From: Pseudomonas sp. S04
GTDB lineage: Bacteria; Pseudomonadota; Gammaproteobacteria; Pseudomonadales; Pseudomonadaceae
DNA length: 64,000 nt
Assembly: GCF_009834545.1 (NCBI RefSeq)
Contig: NZ_CP019427.1
Location: forward strand, 1,013,001 to 1,077,000
Direction: 5' to 3'
Positions 36,223-45,066 of the stretch are shown here, piece after piece (position 1 is the first letter of the stretch; each line of letters begins with the position of its first letter). The position numbers were made by a program, and so were the translations under genes. Under the pieces are notes generated by a model that saw only the letters and a list, made by a program, of their open reading frames with translations, was not told where the DNA came from and searched no databases.

Positions 36223-37734
36223 GTGCCGCGTCGCATCAACAGAGAGTTGAAGACTCTCAGTGTCTGGGCTTTATCGTTAGCAATCAGCGGCTGCATCGGA
36301 ACCGGAGGTATTGCCCCACAAGGCAAGGCACTCGATGCCAATACATTGGCCACAGATGTCGCCATCCAGAGCGCGATCCAGGATGCTCACTGGCCCAGCG
36401 CCCAGTGGTGGCAGGCCTATGGCGATCCGCAGCTCAATGCCTGGGTCGACCTGGCTTTGCAGGGTAGCCCAAGCATGGCCATGGCCGCGGCGCGAGTGCG
36501 CCAGGCCCGGGCCATGGCCGGGGTGGTGGAATCCGCCGAGTCGTTGCAGGTCAACGCCGACAGCTCCCTCAAGCGCCACAACTGGCCCACCGATCAGTTC
36601 TACGGCCCGGGCGAGTTGGCCAATTCCACCACCTGGGATAACAACGCCGCACTGGGTTTCAGCTACGCGCTGGATCTCTGGGGGCGCGAAAGCAATGCCA
36701 GCGAGCGAGCCGTCGACCTGGCCCACATGAGCGCCGCCGAAGCGCGCATGGCCCAGCTCGAACTGCAGAACAACGTGGTGCGGGCCTACATTCAGCTTTC
36801 CCTGCATTACGCCCAGCGCGACATCATCGCGGCGACCCTGGCCCAGCAACAACAGATACTCGATCTGGCGCAAAAGCGCCTGGACGGCGGCATCGGCACC
36901 CATTTTGAAGTCAGCCAGGCGCAGACCCCGTTGCCGGAAACCCATCGCCAACTGGACGCGCTGGACGAAAGCATCGCCCTGAGTCGCAACCAGCTCGCTG
37001 CTTTGGCCGGCAAGGGGCCTGGGGAGGGCGCGCGTCTGCAGCGTCCAACCCTGGCCCTGGGGGCGCCATTGAAGCTGCCTTCGGCACTACCGGCGCAATT
37101 GCTCGGGCAACGTCCAGACGTGGTTGCCAGCCGCTGGCAGGTGGCGGCCCAGGCGCGCAGTATCGAGGTGGCGCACGCCGGCTTCTACCCCAACGTCGAC
37201 CTGGTCGGCAGCCTCGGCTACATGGCCACCGGCGGTGGGGCGCTGGAGTTCCTGACCGGCAAGAAACTCAACTACAGCGTGGGCCCGGCGATCTCCCTGC
37301 CGATCTTCGACGGTGGGCGCCTGCGTGCGGAACTGGGTGAGGCCGCGGGCGGTTATGACCTGGCCGTGGCCAAGTACAACCAGACCCTGGTCAATGCCCT
37401 CAAGGGCATCTCCGATCAGTTGATCCGCCGTGAGTCGATGGACAAGCAGCAAGATTTCGCCGCCGAGTCGGTGGCTGCCGCGCAGAAAACCTATGACATC
37501 GCGATGATCGCCTACCAGCGCGGCCTGACCGACTACCTCAATGTGCTCAATGCGCAAACCCTGCTGTTGCGCCAGCAACAGGTGCAGCAGCAGGTCCAGG
37601 CCGCACGCTTGAGTGCCCACGCCGAACTGGTCACAGCCCTGGGTGGTGGCCTCGGAACCGGCGCCGATGCGCCCGCCGAGGGCCAACTGCAGGCGCCGCC
37701 CACCCCAGCCATTCTTTCTGCCCTCGACCACTGA
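36223..37734 (+). CDS. NodT-family outer-membrane efflux lipoprotein
   Basis: A 503-residue TolC-like outer-membrane factor read from the GTG at 36223, with AGGA 12 bases upstream. The N-terminal hydrophobic segment ends in ISGC, so Cys24 is a probable lipidation site. The repeated helix motifs AQAQKRLDGGIGTHFEVSQAQ-like (around residues 215-240) and ISLPIFDGGRLRAEL are typical. It provides the outer-membrane channel for the FUSC/HlyD pair that follows. It is first in the four-gene operon, with ten bases to the next gene. Confidence 0.9.
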   Translation: MPRRINRELKTLSVWALSLAISGCIGTGGIAPQGKALDANTLATDVAIQSAIQDAHWPSAQWWQAYGDPQLNAWVDLALQGSPSMAMAAARVRQARAMAGVVESAESLQVNADSSLKRHNWPTDQFYGPGELANSTTWDNNAALGFSYALDLWGRESNASERAVDLAHMSAAEARMAQLELQNNVVRAYIQLSLHYAQRDIIAATLAQQQQILDLAQKRLDGGIGTHFEVSQAQTPLPETHRQLDALDESIALSRNQLAALAGKGPGEGARLQRPTLALGAPLKLPSALPAQLLGQRPDVVASRWQVAAQARSIEVAHAGFYPNVDLVGSLGYMATGGGALEFLTGKKLNYSVGPAISLPIFDGGRLRAELGEAAGGYDLAVAKYNQTLVNALKGISDQLIRRESMDKQQDFAAESVAAAQKTYDIAMIAYQRGLTDYLNVLNAQTLLLRQQQVQQQVQAARLSAHAELVTALGGGLGTGADAPAEGQLQAPPTPAILSALDH

Positions 37735-37743
37735 CAGGACACC

Positions 37744-39921
37744 ATGACTCCCTTGCCTGCACCACTGCGCTGGCTGTACGCCCTTGACTGGCGCCGTGGT
37801 TTTTTCGACTGGGCACGCAGCGACGGCGTGACCTGGGTCTACATCTTCAAGGTGCTGATAGCCGCATTCCTGACCCTGTGGCTGGCCATGCGCCTGGAGT
37901 TGCCGCAACCGCGTACGGCGATGATCACGGTGTTCATTGTCATGCAACCGCAGAGCGGCCAAGTGTTTGCCAAGAGTTTTTACCGCTTCCTCGGGACCCT
38001 GGCGGGTTCGGCGGTAATGGTCGGGTTGATCGCCTTGTTCGCGCAGAACACCGAGCTGTTCCTTGGCGCCCTGGCGATCTGGGTCGGGATCTGTTCGGCG
38101 GGCGCGGCGCGTTATCGCAACTTCCGCGCCTACGGTTTTGTGCTCGCCGGCTACACCGCCGCGATGGTCGGCCTGCCGGCCCTGGCGCACCCGGAAGGGG
38201 CGTTCATGGCGGCGGTATGGCGGGTACTGGAAATCTCCCTGGGGATCCTCTGCGCGACCCTGGTCAGCGCCGCGATCCTGCCGCAAACCGCCAGCGCTGC
38301 GATGCGCAATGCCTTGTACCAACGCTTCGGGGTGTTCGCCCTGTTCGTCACCGACGGCCTGCGCGGGCGCAGTCAGGCCGACAGCTTTGAACGGCGCAAC
38401 GTCGGTTTCATCGCCGAAGCCGTGGGCCTGGAAGGGCTGCGCAGCGTCACGGTGTTCGAAGACCCGCACATGCGGCGGCGCAACGGTCGGCTCAGTCGTC
38501 TGAACAGCGAGTTCATGGGCATCACCACCCGTTTCAATGCCTTGCACCAGTTGCTTGAGCGCCTGCGTGGCAGCGGCGCCGACCAGGTGATCGCGGCGAT
38601 CAAGCCAGGCTTGCAGGACCTTGCCGAATTGCTCGACGGCTTTTCTGGCCGGGCCCTGACCCATGCCGATGCGGCGCGCCTGGCGATGCAACTGGCTGAC
38701 TACAAGGATGGGCTGAGGGCGCGAGTGCGTAGCCTGCGCGCGAGCTTCCAGGAGAGCGCGCCAAGCGACGCCGATCAACTGGATTTTCATACCGCCTATG
38801 AGCTGCTCTATCGGTTTGTCGACGAGCTGCACAGCTATGCCCAGACCCACGCCTCGCTGGCCGAGCACAGCCACGAACGCGAGCAGTGGGATGAGCCCTA
38901 CACCCCGAAAACCAACTGGCTGGCCTCGGCCGCCTCGGGGATTCGGGCCGCGTTCATCCTGTTGGTGCTGGGCAGCTACTGGGTCGCCACGGCCTGGCCG
39001 AGCGGTGCCACCATGACCTTGATCGCGGCGGCCACGGTGGGCCTTTCTGCCGCCACGCCGAACCCCAAGCGCATGGCCTTCCAGATGGCCTGCGGCACAT
39101 TGCTGGGCGCGTTGATCGGCTTCGTCGAGATGTTTTTCATCTTCCCCTGGATCGATGGTTTCCCGCTGCTGTGCGTGATGCTGGCGCCGGTGATCGTGCT
39201 CGGCTCGTTCCTCTCGTCACGGCCGCAATATGCCGGGGTTGGCCTGGGCTTGCTGATCTTCTTCAGCACCGGCTCGGTGCCGGACAACCTGACGATCTAC
39301 AACCCCTACACCTTCATCAACGATTACATCGCCATGGTCATGGGCATGCTGGTGTGCGCGGCAGCCGGGGCAATCATTCTGCCGCCCAACAGCCGCTGGT
39401 TGTGGCGCCGCCTGGAGCAGGACCTGCGCGGGCAAGTGGTGTATGCCATCAGCGGCAAGCTCAAAGGCCTGGCATCGAGTTTCGAAAGCAGCACCCGCGA
39501 TTTGCTGCACCAGGCCTATGGCCTCGCGGTCGGGCAGCCCCAGGTGCAACGGGATCTGCTGCGCTGGATGTTCGTGGTGCTGGAAGTCGGCCACGCGATC
39601 ATCGAGTTGCGCAAGGAGCAGGCGATCCTGCCGGTGCATCCGGCCTATGCCGAATCGCAACCCTGGCGGCAGGCGATCCGGGTCATGGGCCGCGCCTTGG
39701 TGCGGCTATTCCTGCAACCGGGGCAGAGCAACCTGGAGCGCGCACTGGTAGCCGTCGATCATGCCATCAGCCGAGTCCAGGCCGCCGACGAACCCTTCGC
39801 CCCGCACTTCGACACCTCGCCGCTGCGCCGGGTGAAGAGCTACCTGCATTTCATCCGCACTTCGCTGCTCGACCCGCAATCGCCGCTGGCCGCCCTGCAA
39901 GGACCTGACCATGCCCCGTGA
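37744..39921 (+). CDS. FUSC-family inner-membrane efflux protein (AaeB-like)
   Basis: A 725-residue transporter with two TM bundles. The first spans about residues 35-180 (MITVFIVMQPQSGQVFAKSF is a family landmark). The second spans about 395-545, and soluble domains follow each bundle. The pair of bundles is the fusaric acid/p-hydroxybenzoate exporter (FUSC) architecture. It overlaps DUF1656 by 11 bases. With the NodT channel and the HlyD adaptor it forms a tripartite exporter, probably for aromatic carboxylic acids. Confidence 0.9.
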   Translation: MTPLPAPLRWLYALDWRRGFFDWARSDGVTWVYIFKVLIAAFLTLWLAMRLELPQPRTAMITVFIVMQPQSGQVFAKSFYRFLGTLAGSAVMVGLIALFAQNTELFLGALAIWVGICSAGAARYRNFRAYGFVLAGYTAAMVGLPALAHPEGAFMAAVWRVLEISLGILCATLVSAAILPQTASAAMRNALYQRFGVFALFVTDGLRGRSQADSFERRNVGFIAEAVGLEGLRSVTVFEDPHMRRRNGRLSRLNSEFMGITTRFNALHQLLERLRGSGADQVIAAIKPGLQDLAELLDGFSGRALTHADAARLAMQLADYKDGLRARVRSLRASFQESAPSDADQLDFHTAYELLYRFVDELHSYAQTHASLAEHSHEREQWDEPYTPKTNWLASAASGIRAAFILLVLGSYWVATAWPSGATMTLIAAATVGLSAATPNPKRMAFQMACGTLLGALIGFVEMFFIFPWIDGFPLLCVMLAPVIVLGSFLSSRPQYAGVGLGLLIFFSTGSVPDNLTIYNPYTFINDYIAMVMGMLVCAAAGAIILPPNSRWLWRRLEQDLRGQVVYAISGKLKGLASSFESSTRDLLHQAYGLAVGQPQVQRDLLRWMFVVLEVGHAIIELRKEQAILPVHPAYAESQPWRQAIRVMGRALVRLFLQPGQSNLERALVAVDHAISRVQAADEPFAPHFDTSPLRRVKSYLHFIRTSLLDPQSPLAALQGPDHAP

Positions 39922-40111
39922 AATCGCTTTCCATGGCGTCTACATGCCAACCATGACCCTGATGTTTTTCATCGCCGCGGCACTGGCCTGGGCGCTGGAT
40001 CGGTTCTTGTCCGGGTTCGACCTGTACCGTTTTTTCTGGCACCCGGCGCTGTTGCGCCTGAGCCTGTTCATTTGTTTGTTCGGCGCCCTGGCGCTGACTG
40101 TCTACCAGTGA
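39911..40111 (+). CDS. DUF1656 (AaeX-like) small membrane protein
   Basis: A 66-residue protein with two TM segments, starting within the end of the FUSC gene. The PREIAFHGVYMPTM start and FYRFFWH-like centre are characteristic of DUF1656, found between FUSC and HlyD genes in AaeXAB-type operons. Its function is unknown, and it is likely an accessory membrane subunit. Confidence 0.85.
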   Translation: MPREIAFHGVYMPTMTLMFFIAAALAWALDRFLSGFDLYRFFWHPALLRLSLFICLFGALALTVYQ

Positions 40112-40121
40112 GACCGCTTCG

Positions 40122-40979
40122 ATGAAAAAGCTTTTCAGCCTGCTCGCTACCCTGTTGGTGCTGGCCCTTGCGATGTGGATCGGCCGGACCCTCTGGGTGC
40201 ATTACATGAACACCCCCTGGACCCGCGATGGCCGGGTACGTGCCGACATCATCAATGTCGCCGCCGACGTCAGCGGTGAAGTGGTGGACGTACCGGTGCG
40301 CGATAACCAGTTGGTGAAACGCGGTGAGCTGCTGATGCAGATCGACCCCGAGCACTACCTGATCGCGGTCAAGCAGGCGCAGTCGCTGGTGGCCTCGCGC
40401 AAGGCCACCTGGGAGATGCGCAAGGTCAACGCCCACCGGCGCGCCGACCTCGACAACCTGGTGATCTCGCGCGAGAACCGTGACGACGCCAGCAACATCG
40501 CCGACTCGGCGCTGGCGGACTACCAGCACGCCCAGGCGCAGCTGGAAGCAGCGCAACTGAACCTCAAGCGCACCAAGGTGCTGGCTGCGGTGGACGGCTA
40601 TGTCACCAACCTCAACGTGCATCGCGGCGACTACGCGCGCATCGGCGAGCCGAAAATGGCGGTGGTCGACATGAACTCGTTCTGGGTCTACGGCTTCTTC
40701 GAAGAAACCAAACTGCCCCGGGTGCGCGTCGGCGATCAGGCCGACATGCAGTTGATGAGCGGAGAAGTCCTCAAGGGCCATGTGGAAAGCATTTCCCGCG
40801 GCATCTACGACCGTGACAACCCCGAAAGCCGCGAACTGATCGCCGACGTCAACCCGACCTTCAACTGGGTGCGCCTGGCGCAACGGGTGCCGGTACGGAT
40901 CCACATCGACGAGGTCCCGGAGGGGGTGCTGCTGGCAGCGGGGATTACCTGCACAGTGGTGGTCAAGCAGACGCCGTGA
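40122..40979 (+). CDS. HlyD-family periplasmic adaptor (AaeA-like)
   Basis: A 285-residue membrane-fusion protein: N-terminal TM anchor (about 5-22), a biotinyl-lipoyl-like domain (ADVSGEVVDVPVRDNQLVKRG), a coiled hairpin (residues ~85-150) and a second half-lipoyl and beta-barrel domain (VTNLNVHRGDYARIG). It links the FUSC pump to the NodT channel. It starts ten bases after DUF1656 and is the last gene of the operon. Confidence 0.9.
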   Translation: MKKLFSLLATLLVLALAMWIGRTLWVHYMNTPWTRDGRVRADIINVAADVSGEVVDVPVRDNQLVKRGELLMQIDPEHYLIAVKQAQSLVASRKATWEMRKVNAHRRADLDNLVISRENRDDASNIADSALADYQHAQAQLEAAQLNLKRTKVLAAVDGYVTNLNVHRGDYARIGEPKMAVVDMNSFWVYGFFEETKLPRVRVGDQADMQLMSGEVLKGHVESISRGIYDRDNPESRELIADVNPTFNWVRLAQRVPVRIHIDEVPEGVLLAAGITCTVVVKQTP

Positions 40980-41437
40980 GGTTTCTAGCTTGCGATATCG
41001 CGGCATAGGTATCTACACAACTGTGGTGCGACGTTGCACCTGTGGGCCTCTGGGGTGTTGGATTAGGCGGAGTACACATCCATTTCTTCGGTAACGGCCA
41101 CTTATGGTTCCGCTCTGACAGCGGCTCACTTTTGAGAGCGCAAAAGTAAGCAAAACGCTCTTGCCCCACCACTCGGTGCCTCGCTTAGGCTCGGCATGCC
41201 CGTACTCCGACATTGATTTGGGGGGCCGCCGCAATGGGCCCTCCCTGGCCCAGTGCGGCTAAACCGGCGTCCTGCCGGTTTACCCCCCAAATCAATATCG
41301 GACTCCGGCCAGCGTGGTTAACGGGCGCCCAGGATCAAAAACAAAGCGAGGCGGCCTTAAAGCCGACCTGATCGCTAGGGCATGCGCGGTGTAGCTTCTA
41401 CTTCCTAAGACGCTGACGAAGTCAGCAATCTTTTGAT

Positions 41438-41479
<42 letters not shown>

Positions 41480-41750
41480 TTTGATCCTGGGCGCCCCGTT
41501 AACCACGCTGGCCGAACGCAGGCTTGAATCCGTGGGTAACCCGGCAGGACGCCGGGTTAGCCGCCCCGCGCCATGGATGGCGCGTGGCGGCGGCCCACGG
41601 ATTCAAGCCGGAGTGAGGGCACACCGAGCCCAAGCGAGGTGCCAAGTGGTGGGGTAAGAGCCTTTTGCTTACTTTTGGGCTGTTCAAAAGTGAGCCGCCG
41701 TTGAACTGCCCCCCGAATGTTGGACACCTGACCCCTCGGGAGGGTGTTCC

Positions 41751-42293
41751 ATGACGAAATACAACCTAGCACTCAAGCAATCACTGATTGAAGAGTGTTT
41801 GTCTGCCAGTAGCGTTCATGAGGTGGCCCTCAAGCATGGCTTGAGTCCATCGCTGCTGCGGCGCTGGATCAAGGGTTTTGAAAAACACGGTGCCTCTGGC
41901 TTGATTGCCAAGTACAGCCATTACGATGCCCAGTTTAAATTGAAGGTTTTGCAGTGCATCGAACAAGATGGACTGTCGGACCAACAGGCCTGTATACGGT
42001 TTGATATCCGTGGTCCAAGTAGTATCAGGCAGTGGCGAAAGCTGTACGATGAAGGCGGTGTAGAAGCACTACAACCGCATCGTCTTAAAGAGTCCAGCAT
42101 GCCCCGCAAACCTTCTAGGCAACCCAAAGCAAGTCCTGTTCTTCCTGCGGACGCAGAGCTGACCTCTGAACAAATGCTCGCAGAACTGGCCTATCTGCGC
42201 GCGGAGAATGCCTATCTAAAAAAGCTCGATGCCTTAATCCAAGCGGATCCCCGTACTGCGCAGCCAAAAAAACGCAGTCCGTCCAAGGATTGA
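41751..42293 (+). CDS. IS3-family OrfA (IS150-type helix-turn-helix protein)
   Basis: A 180-residue DNA-binding protein with two tandem HTH segments (SSVHEVALKHGLSPSLLRRW, then LSDQQACIRFDIRGPSSIRQW), followed by a basic linker and a leucine-rich coil (MLAELAYLRAENAYLKKL). Near its end a run of seven A residues (42266-42272) offers a slippery site at which a -1 shift would fuse it to OrfB, the usual route to the transposase in this family. Its stop overlaps the start of the OrfB frame. Confidence 0.93.
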   Translation: MTKYNLALKQSLIEECLSASSVHEVALKHGLSPSLLRRWIKGFEKHGASGLIAKYSHYDAQFKLKVLQCIEQDGLSDQQACIRFDIRGPSSIRQWRKLYDEGGVEALQPHRLKESSMPRKPSRQPKASPVLPADAELTSEQMLAELAYLRAENAYLKKLDALIQADPRTAQPKKRSPSKD

Positions 42294-43114
42294 GGCATGA
42301 GTATCCACTTGCTCTGTTGCTACGTGCTGCGGGACTTGCACGCAGTACCTTCTATTATCAAAGCAAAACACTGCTAACCGACAAGCATGCCGACCTTAAA
42401 GATCGCATCCGCAGCGTCTATCACGGGCATAAGGGGCGTTACGGCTACCGCCGTATCACCGCAACCCTTGGAAACAGTGGTGAGTTGATCAATCACAAGA
42501 AGGTGCATCGGCTGATGCAGATGATGGGCCTCAAGTCGTTGGTCAAAGTGAAGAAATATCGCTCTTACCGAGGTGCTGAAGGGCTTGTTGCGCCTGATCT
42601 ACTAAAGCGCGAATTTAAGGCAGAAGCCCCTAACCAGAAATGGGCAACCGACGTGACGGAGTTCAAGGTGAAGGGGCAGAAACTGTTTCTTTCGCCTCTC
42701 ATGGATTTGTACAACGGCGAGATCCTGGCTTACCAGATCAACCGACGTCCCGAGTTCAGGATGGTTTCGACGATGCTGGAAAAGGCCTTCGGGCGACTGA
42801 ATCAAGGGGACAAACCGATACTGCACTCTGACCAGGGTTGGCAGTACAGGCAGCCTACCTACCGACACATGCTGGCCGAAAAGAGCATCGAGCAGAGCAT
42901 GTCGCGCAAGGGTAATTGCTTGGACAATGCCGCCATGGAAAGCTTTTTCGGCACGCTCAAGAGCGAGTTTTTCTATCTGGAATCATTTGAGAGTGTGGAG
43001 CAGCTGGCATCAGGCATAGAGGATTACATCGCCTACTACAACCAAGACCGCATAAGCCTCAGACTGAATGGCTTGAGCCCGGTACAATTTCGGACCCAGG
43101 CATTAAATCAATAG
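42290..43114 (+). CDS. IS3-family OrfB transposase (DDE integrase)
   Basis: A 274-residue frame in the -1 phase relative to OrfA. HTH_21-like start (SVYHGHKGRYGYRRI), then the rve integrase core with the catalytic triad D121 (TDVTEF), D181 (LHSDQGWQY) and E217 (NAAMESFFGTLKSE), giving the 35-residue D-E spacing of the family. A TTG at 42290 is the only nearby start, so the functional protein is most likely the OrfAB frameshift fusion. Confidence 0.95.
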   Translation: MRHEYPLALLLRAAGLARSTFYYQSKTLLTDKHADLKDRIRSVYHGHKGRYGYRRITATLGNSGELINHKKVHRLMQMMGLKSLVKVKKYRSYRGAEGLVAPDLLKREFKAEAPNQKWATDVTEFKVKGQKLFLSPLMDLYNGEILAYQINRRPEFRMVSTMLEKAFGRLNQGDKPILHSDQGWQYRQPTYRHMLAEKSIEQSMSRKGNCLDNAAMESFFGTLKSEFFYLESFESVEQLASGIEDYIAYYNQDRISLRLNGLSPVQFRTQALNQ

Positions 43115-43325
43115 CGTCCCCTGTCCAACTTTCGGGGGGCAGTTCACGTCAGGCGGAACCATAGGTGGCCGTTACCGCAGAAATGGATATGTACCCCGCC
43201 TAATCCAACACGCCAGAAGCCCAGAGGCCGCCACGGTAGCAAGCTCCTCCCTCGCCACAGGCCGCTACAAAGTTGGGTAGATACCTATGGATATCGCAGG
43301 CTCGACAGCTGCTACAGGCACCTCG

Positions 43326-43721
43326 TCATTGGCAGAAGGTTTCGTGCAAATGCCGCCACAGCAATTTGCCTGACGGCAGTTTCTCGATCACCACCGTGGC
43401 CCGGCGATCGTTGAGGACGCCGCTGGCATCCGACTGCAACTCGCGGTAGCTGAGGGTCGCGCCTTGGGCATGCTGGTCGAGCCCGCGCATGTCGCTCAAG
43501 TCGATGCGCAGCCCCGGACGCGCACCGCCCAGGGTTTCGAACAGTTGCTGCAAGGCGGCAATGTCCAGGCTGTTGCCATTGGGGGCAATCATCGAGAACT
43601 GCGGGGAGAAGCGCGCCAGCAAGCGCTCCAGTACCCCCCGATCGGGCGTGCCGGCGAACCATTGTTCGATGTTGGCGAGGGTCTGGGTGACTTCAGTAAA
43701 ATAATCGCGATAGTCGTTCAT
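43326..43721 (-). CDS. NTF2-like (DUF4440-type) protein
   Basis: A 131-residue soluble protein with an NTF2/SnoaL-like pattern: N-terminal helices (YRDYFTEVTQTLANIEQWF), an ERLLARFSPQFSMIAPNG strand-turn and terminal strands ending LLWRHLHETFC. The function is unknown. Its start codon overlaps the stop of the upstream MFS gene (TGATG), so it is translationally coupled to the transporter, perhaps acting on the same compound. Confidence 0.78.
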   Translation of the reverse strand: MNDYRDYFTEVTQTLANIEQWFAGTPDRGVLERLLARFSPQFSMIAPNGNSLDIAALQQLFETLGGARPGLRIDLSDMRGLDQHAQGATLSYRELQSDASGVLNDRRATVVIEKLPSGKLLWRHLHETFCQ

Positions 43722-44956
43722 CAGGTTTTTTCCAGGAGTGGGTGGGCGGTGACGAGCGCTTTCACGCCCGATGAATCAAAGCGCAATACGGCCCACAGCG
43801 GTACCAGCGAGAGCAGTGCGGCAGCCAGGAAACAGCGTTCGAAGGCATACGCCGAGTGCGGGCCGAGGACGCTGAGCAAGCCACTTAGCACGGCGCCGCC
43901 GAGGCAGAAACTCAGTTGCCGATTGATGTTCCACAGGGCGCTGGCGTGGTTCATGCGCGCGGGAAGAATGTCGATAAAGGCCAGGGTCTGCGCGCAACTG
44001 CTGCACAGGCTGCCACCCAGGCCCATCAAGGCATAGGCCAGCACCGGCAGCCAGCCTTGCGGTTGCTCGATCAGCACCAGCAGGCCAATGCCCAGGCTTT
44101 GCAGGAGTGCGCCGACCACCAGCAATGGCTTGGGACCCCAGCGGTTGAAACCCCGTTTGCCGACGGCAATCGCCAGTGCCGAGCCCAGCGCCCAAGGCAG
44201 CATCAGGGCGCCGATCTGCGCGTTACCCCAACCCTGTTGGTGCAGGTACAACACGGCAATCAGACTGGTGCCGATGAACACGCCGGGGATCAACAGGTAG
44301 ACCCACATGGCCAGCCGCAAGGACGGGCTGTGCAACAACTGCAGGTCAAGCAAGGCCGAGAGTGTGCCCGCGCCATCCTCGGCGCGCTGCACGACGCGCG
44401 GCGGATCGGCCTGCAACCAGCAAGTCGCGAGTACCAGGGCCAGCAGGGTCAGTGGCAGATTGAGGTAGAACACCCAGCGCCACGACAGCGCTTGCACGAT
44501 CAGCCCACCCGCGGCCGGTGACAACGCGGGGACCAGCAACGCTACCGACATTACCCAGGTGGTCAGTTGGGCCCGTTGTTGCGCCGGGAATTGGCGAAAC
44601 GCCAAGGCCTGGCCGAGGGGGATCAACAGGCCTCCGCTGAGCCCTTGCAGCAGTCGCCAGCCGATCAGCGCTTCAATCGAGTCGGCACCGGCCACCAGCA
44701 GTGAGGCGCCGCCGAACAGCAGCAGTGAAGCGAGGATCAACCGCCGCTCGCCGAACCGCGCCGCCAGCCACACACTCAATGGAATGATCAAGGTCAGGCC
44801 GAGCATGTAGGCGTTGCTGATCCACGCCAGTTGGGTCACCGAGGCGTGCAATTGCTGCGCGATGTCGGGGTAGGCAATGCTGGCGACGAACATGTTCATC
44901 AGGTCGAGGGCAAACCCCAGCAGATACACCAATGCGACTTTCCAGCGATAGGCCAT
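43721..44956 (-). CDS. MFS transporter, DHA1-like (12 TM)
   Basis: A 411-residue major facilitator. Landmarks: LLGFALDLMNMFVASIAYPDIA in TM1, the motif A-like LAARFGERRLILAS, and a QGLSGGLLIPLGQALAF segment in TM4. The number of TMs and the length fit the DHA1 class. It overlaps the NTF2-like gene by one base. It lies opposite a LysR gene across a 110-base spacer containing a perfect palindrome. The substrate is unknown. Confidence 0.88.
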   Translation of the reverse strand: MAYRWKVALVYLLGFALDLMNMFVASIAYPDIAQQLHASVTQLAWISNAYMLGLTLIIPLSVWLAARFGERRLILASLLLFGGASLLVAGADSIEALIGWRLLQGLSGGLLIPLGQALAFRQFPAQQRAQLTTWVMSVALLVPALSPAAGGLIVQALSWRWVFYLNLPLTLLALVLATCWLQADPPRVVQRAEDGAGTLSALLDLQLLHSPSLRLAMWVYLLIPGVFIGTSLIAVLYLHQQGWGNAQIGALMLPWALGSALAIAVGKRGFNRWGPKPLLVVGALLQSLGIGLLVLIEQPQGWLPVLAYALMGLGGSLCSSCAQTLAFIDILPARMNHASALWNINRQLSFCLGGAVLSGLLSVLGPHSAYAFERCFLAAALLSLVPLWAVLRFDSSGVKALVTAHPLLEKT

Positions 44957-45031
44957 GACGACTTCCCGGTCAAAGAGACGGGCAGGGTAGTGCGCTGCAA
45001 GTGCTAGAGAAACACTGGTTTGCCTGCTAGT

Positions 45032-45052
45032 TTGTCAAAATTATTTTGACAA
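45032..45052. promoter_or_regulatory. Perfect palindromic operator between the MFS and LysR genes
   Basis: TTGTCAAAA (45032-45040), a TTA spacer, TTTTGACAA (45044-45052): nine-base arms with perfect complementarity, 14 bases before the LysR start and 75 bases from the MFS start. It also contains a TTGACA-type hexamer that could be the -35 of the LysR or MFS promoter, so binding would repress. Confidence 0.7.
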
Positions 45053-45066
45053 GGAATGCCCTCACC

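Larger units (their letters stand above)
41702..43146 (+). mobile_element. IS3-family insertion sequence, IS150-type, 1445 bp
   Basis: Terminal inverted repeats of 25 bp begin TGAACTGCCCCCCGAA at 41702 and end with the complement at 43146, with a single difference (position 17). The element is flanked by a 3-bp direct target duplication, CGT, at 41699-41701 and 43147-43149. It has two overlapping frames (orfA, orfB) with a DDE integrase. The termini and two-HTH OrfA are those of the IS150 subgroup. All parts look intact, so it is probably active or recently so. Confidence 0.95.

Noticed and set aside
41013..41234. Short minus-strand frames in the palindromic module
   Set aside because: Such frames are commonly mis-annotated hypothetical proteins in repeated intergenic DNA; they follow the repeat, not a gene.
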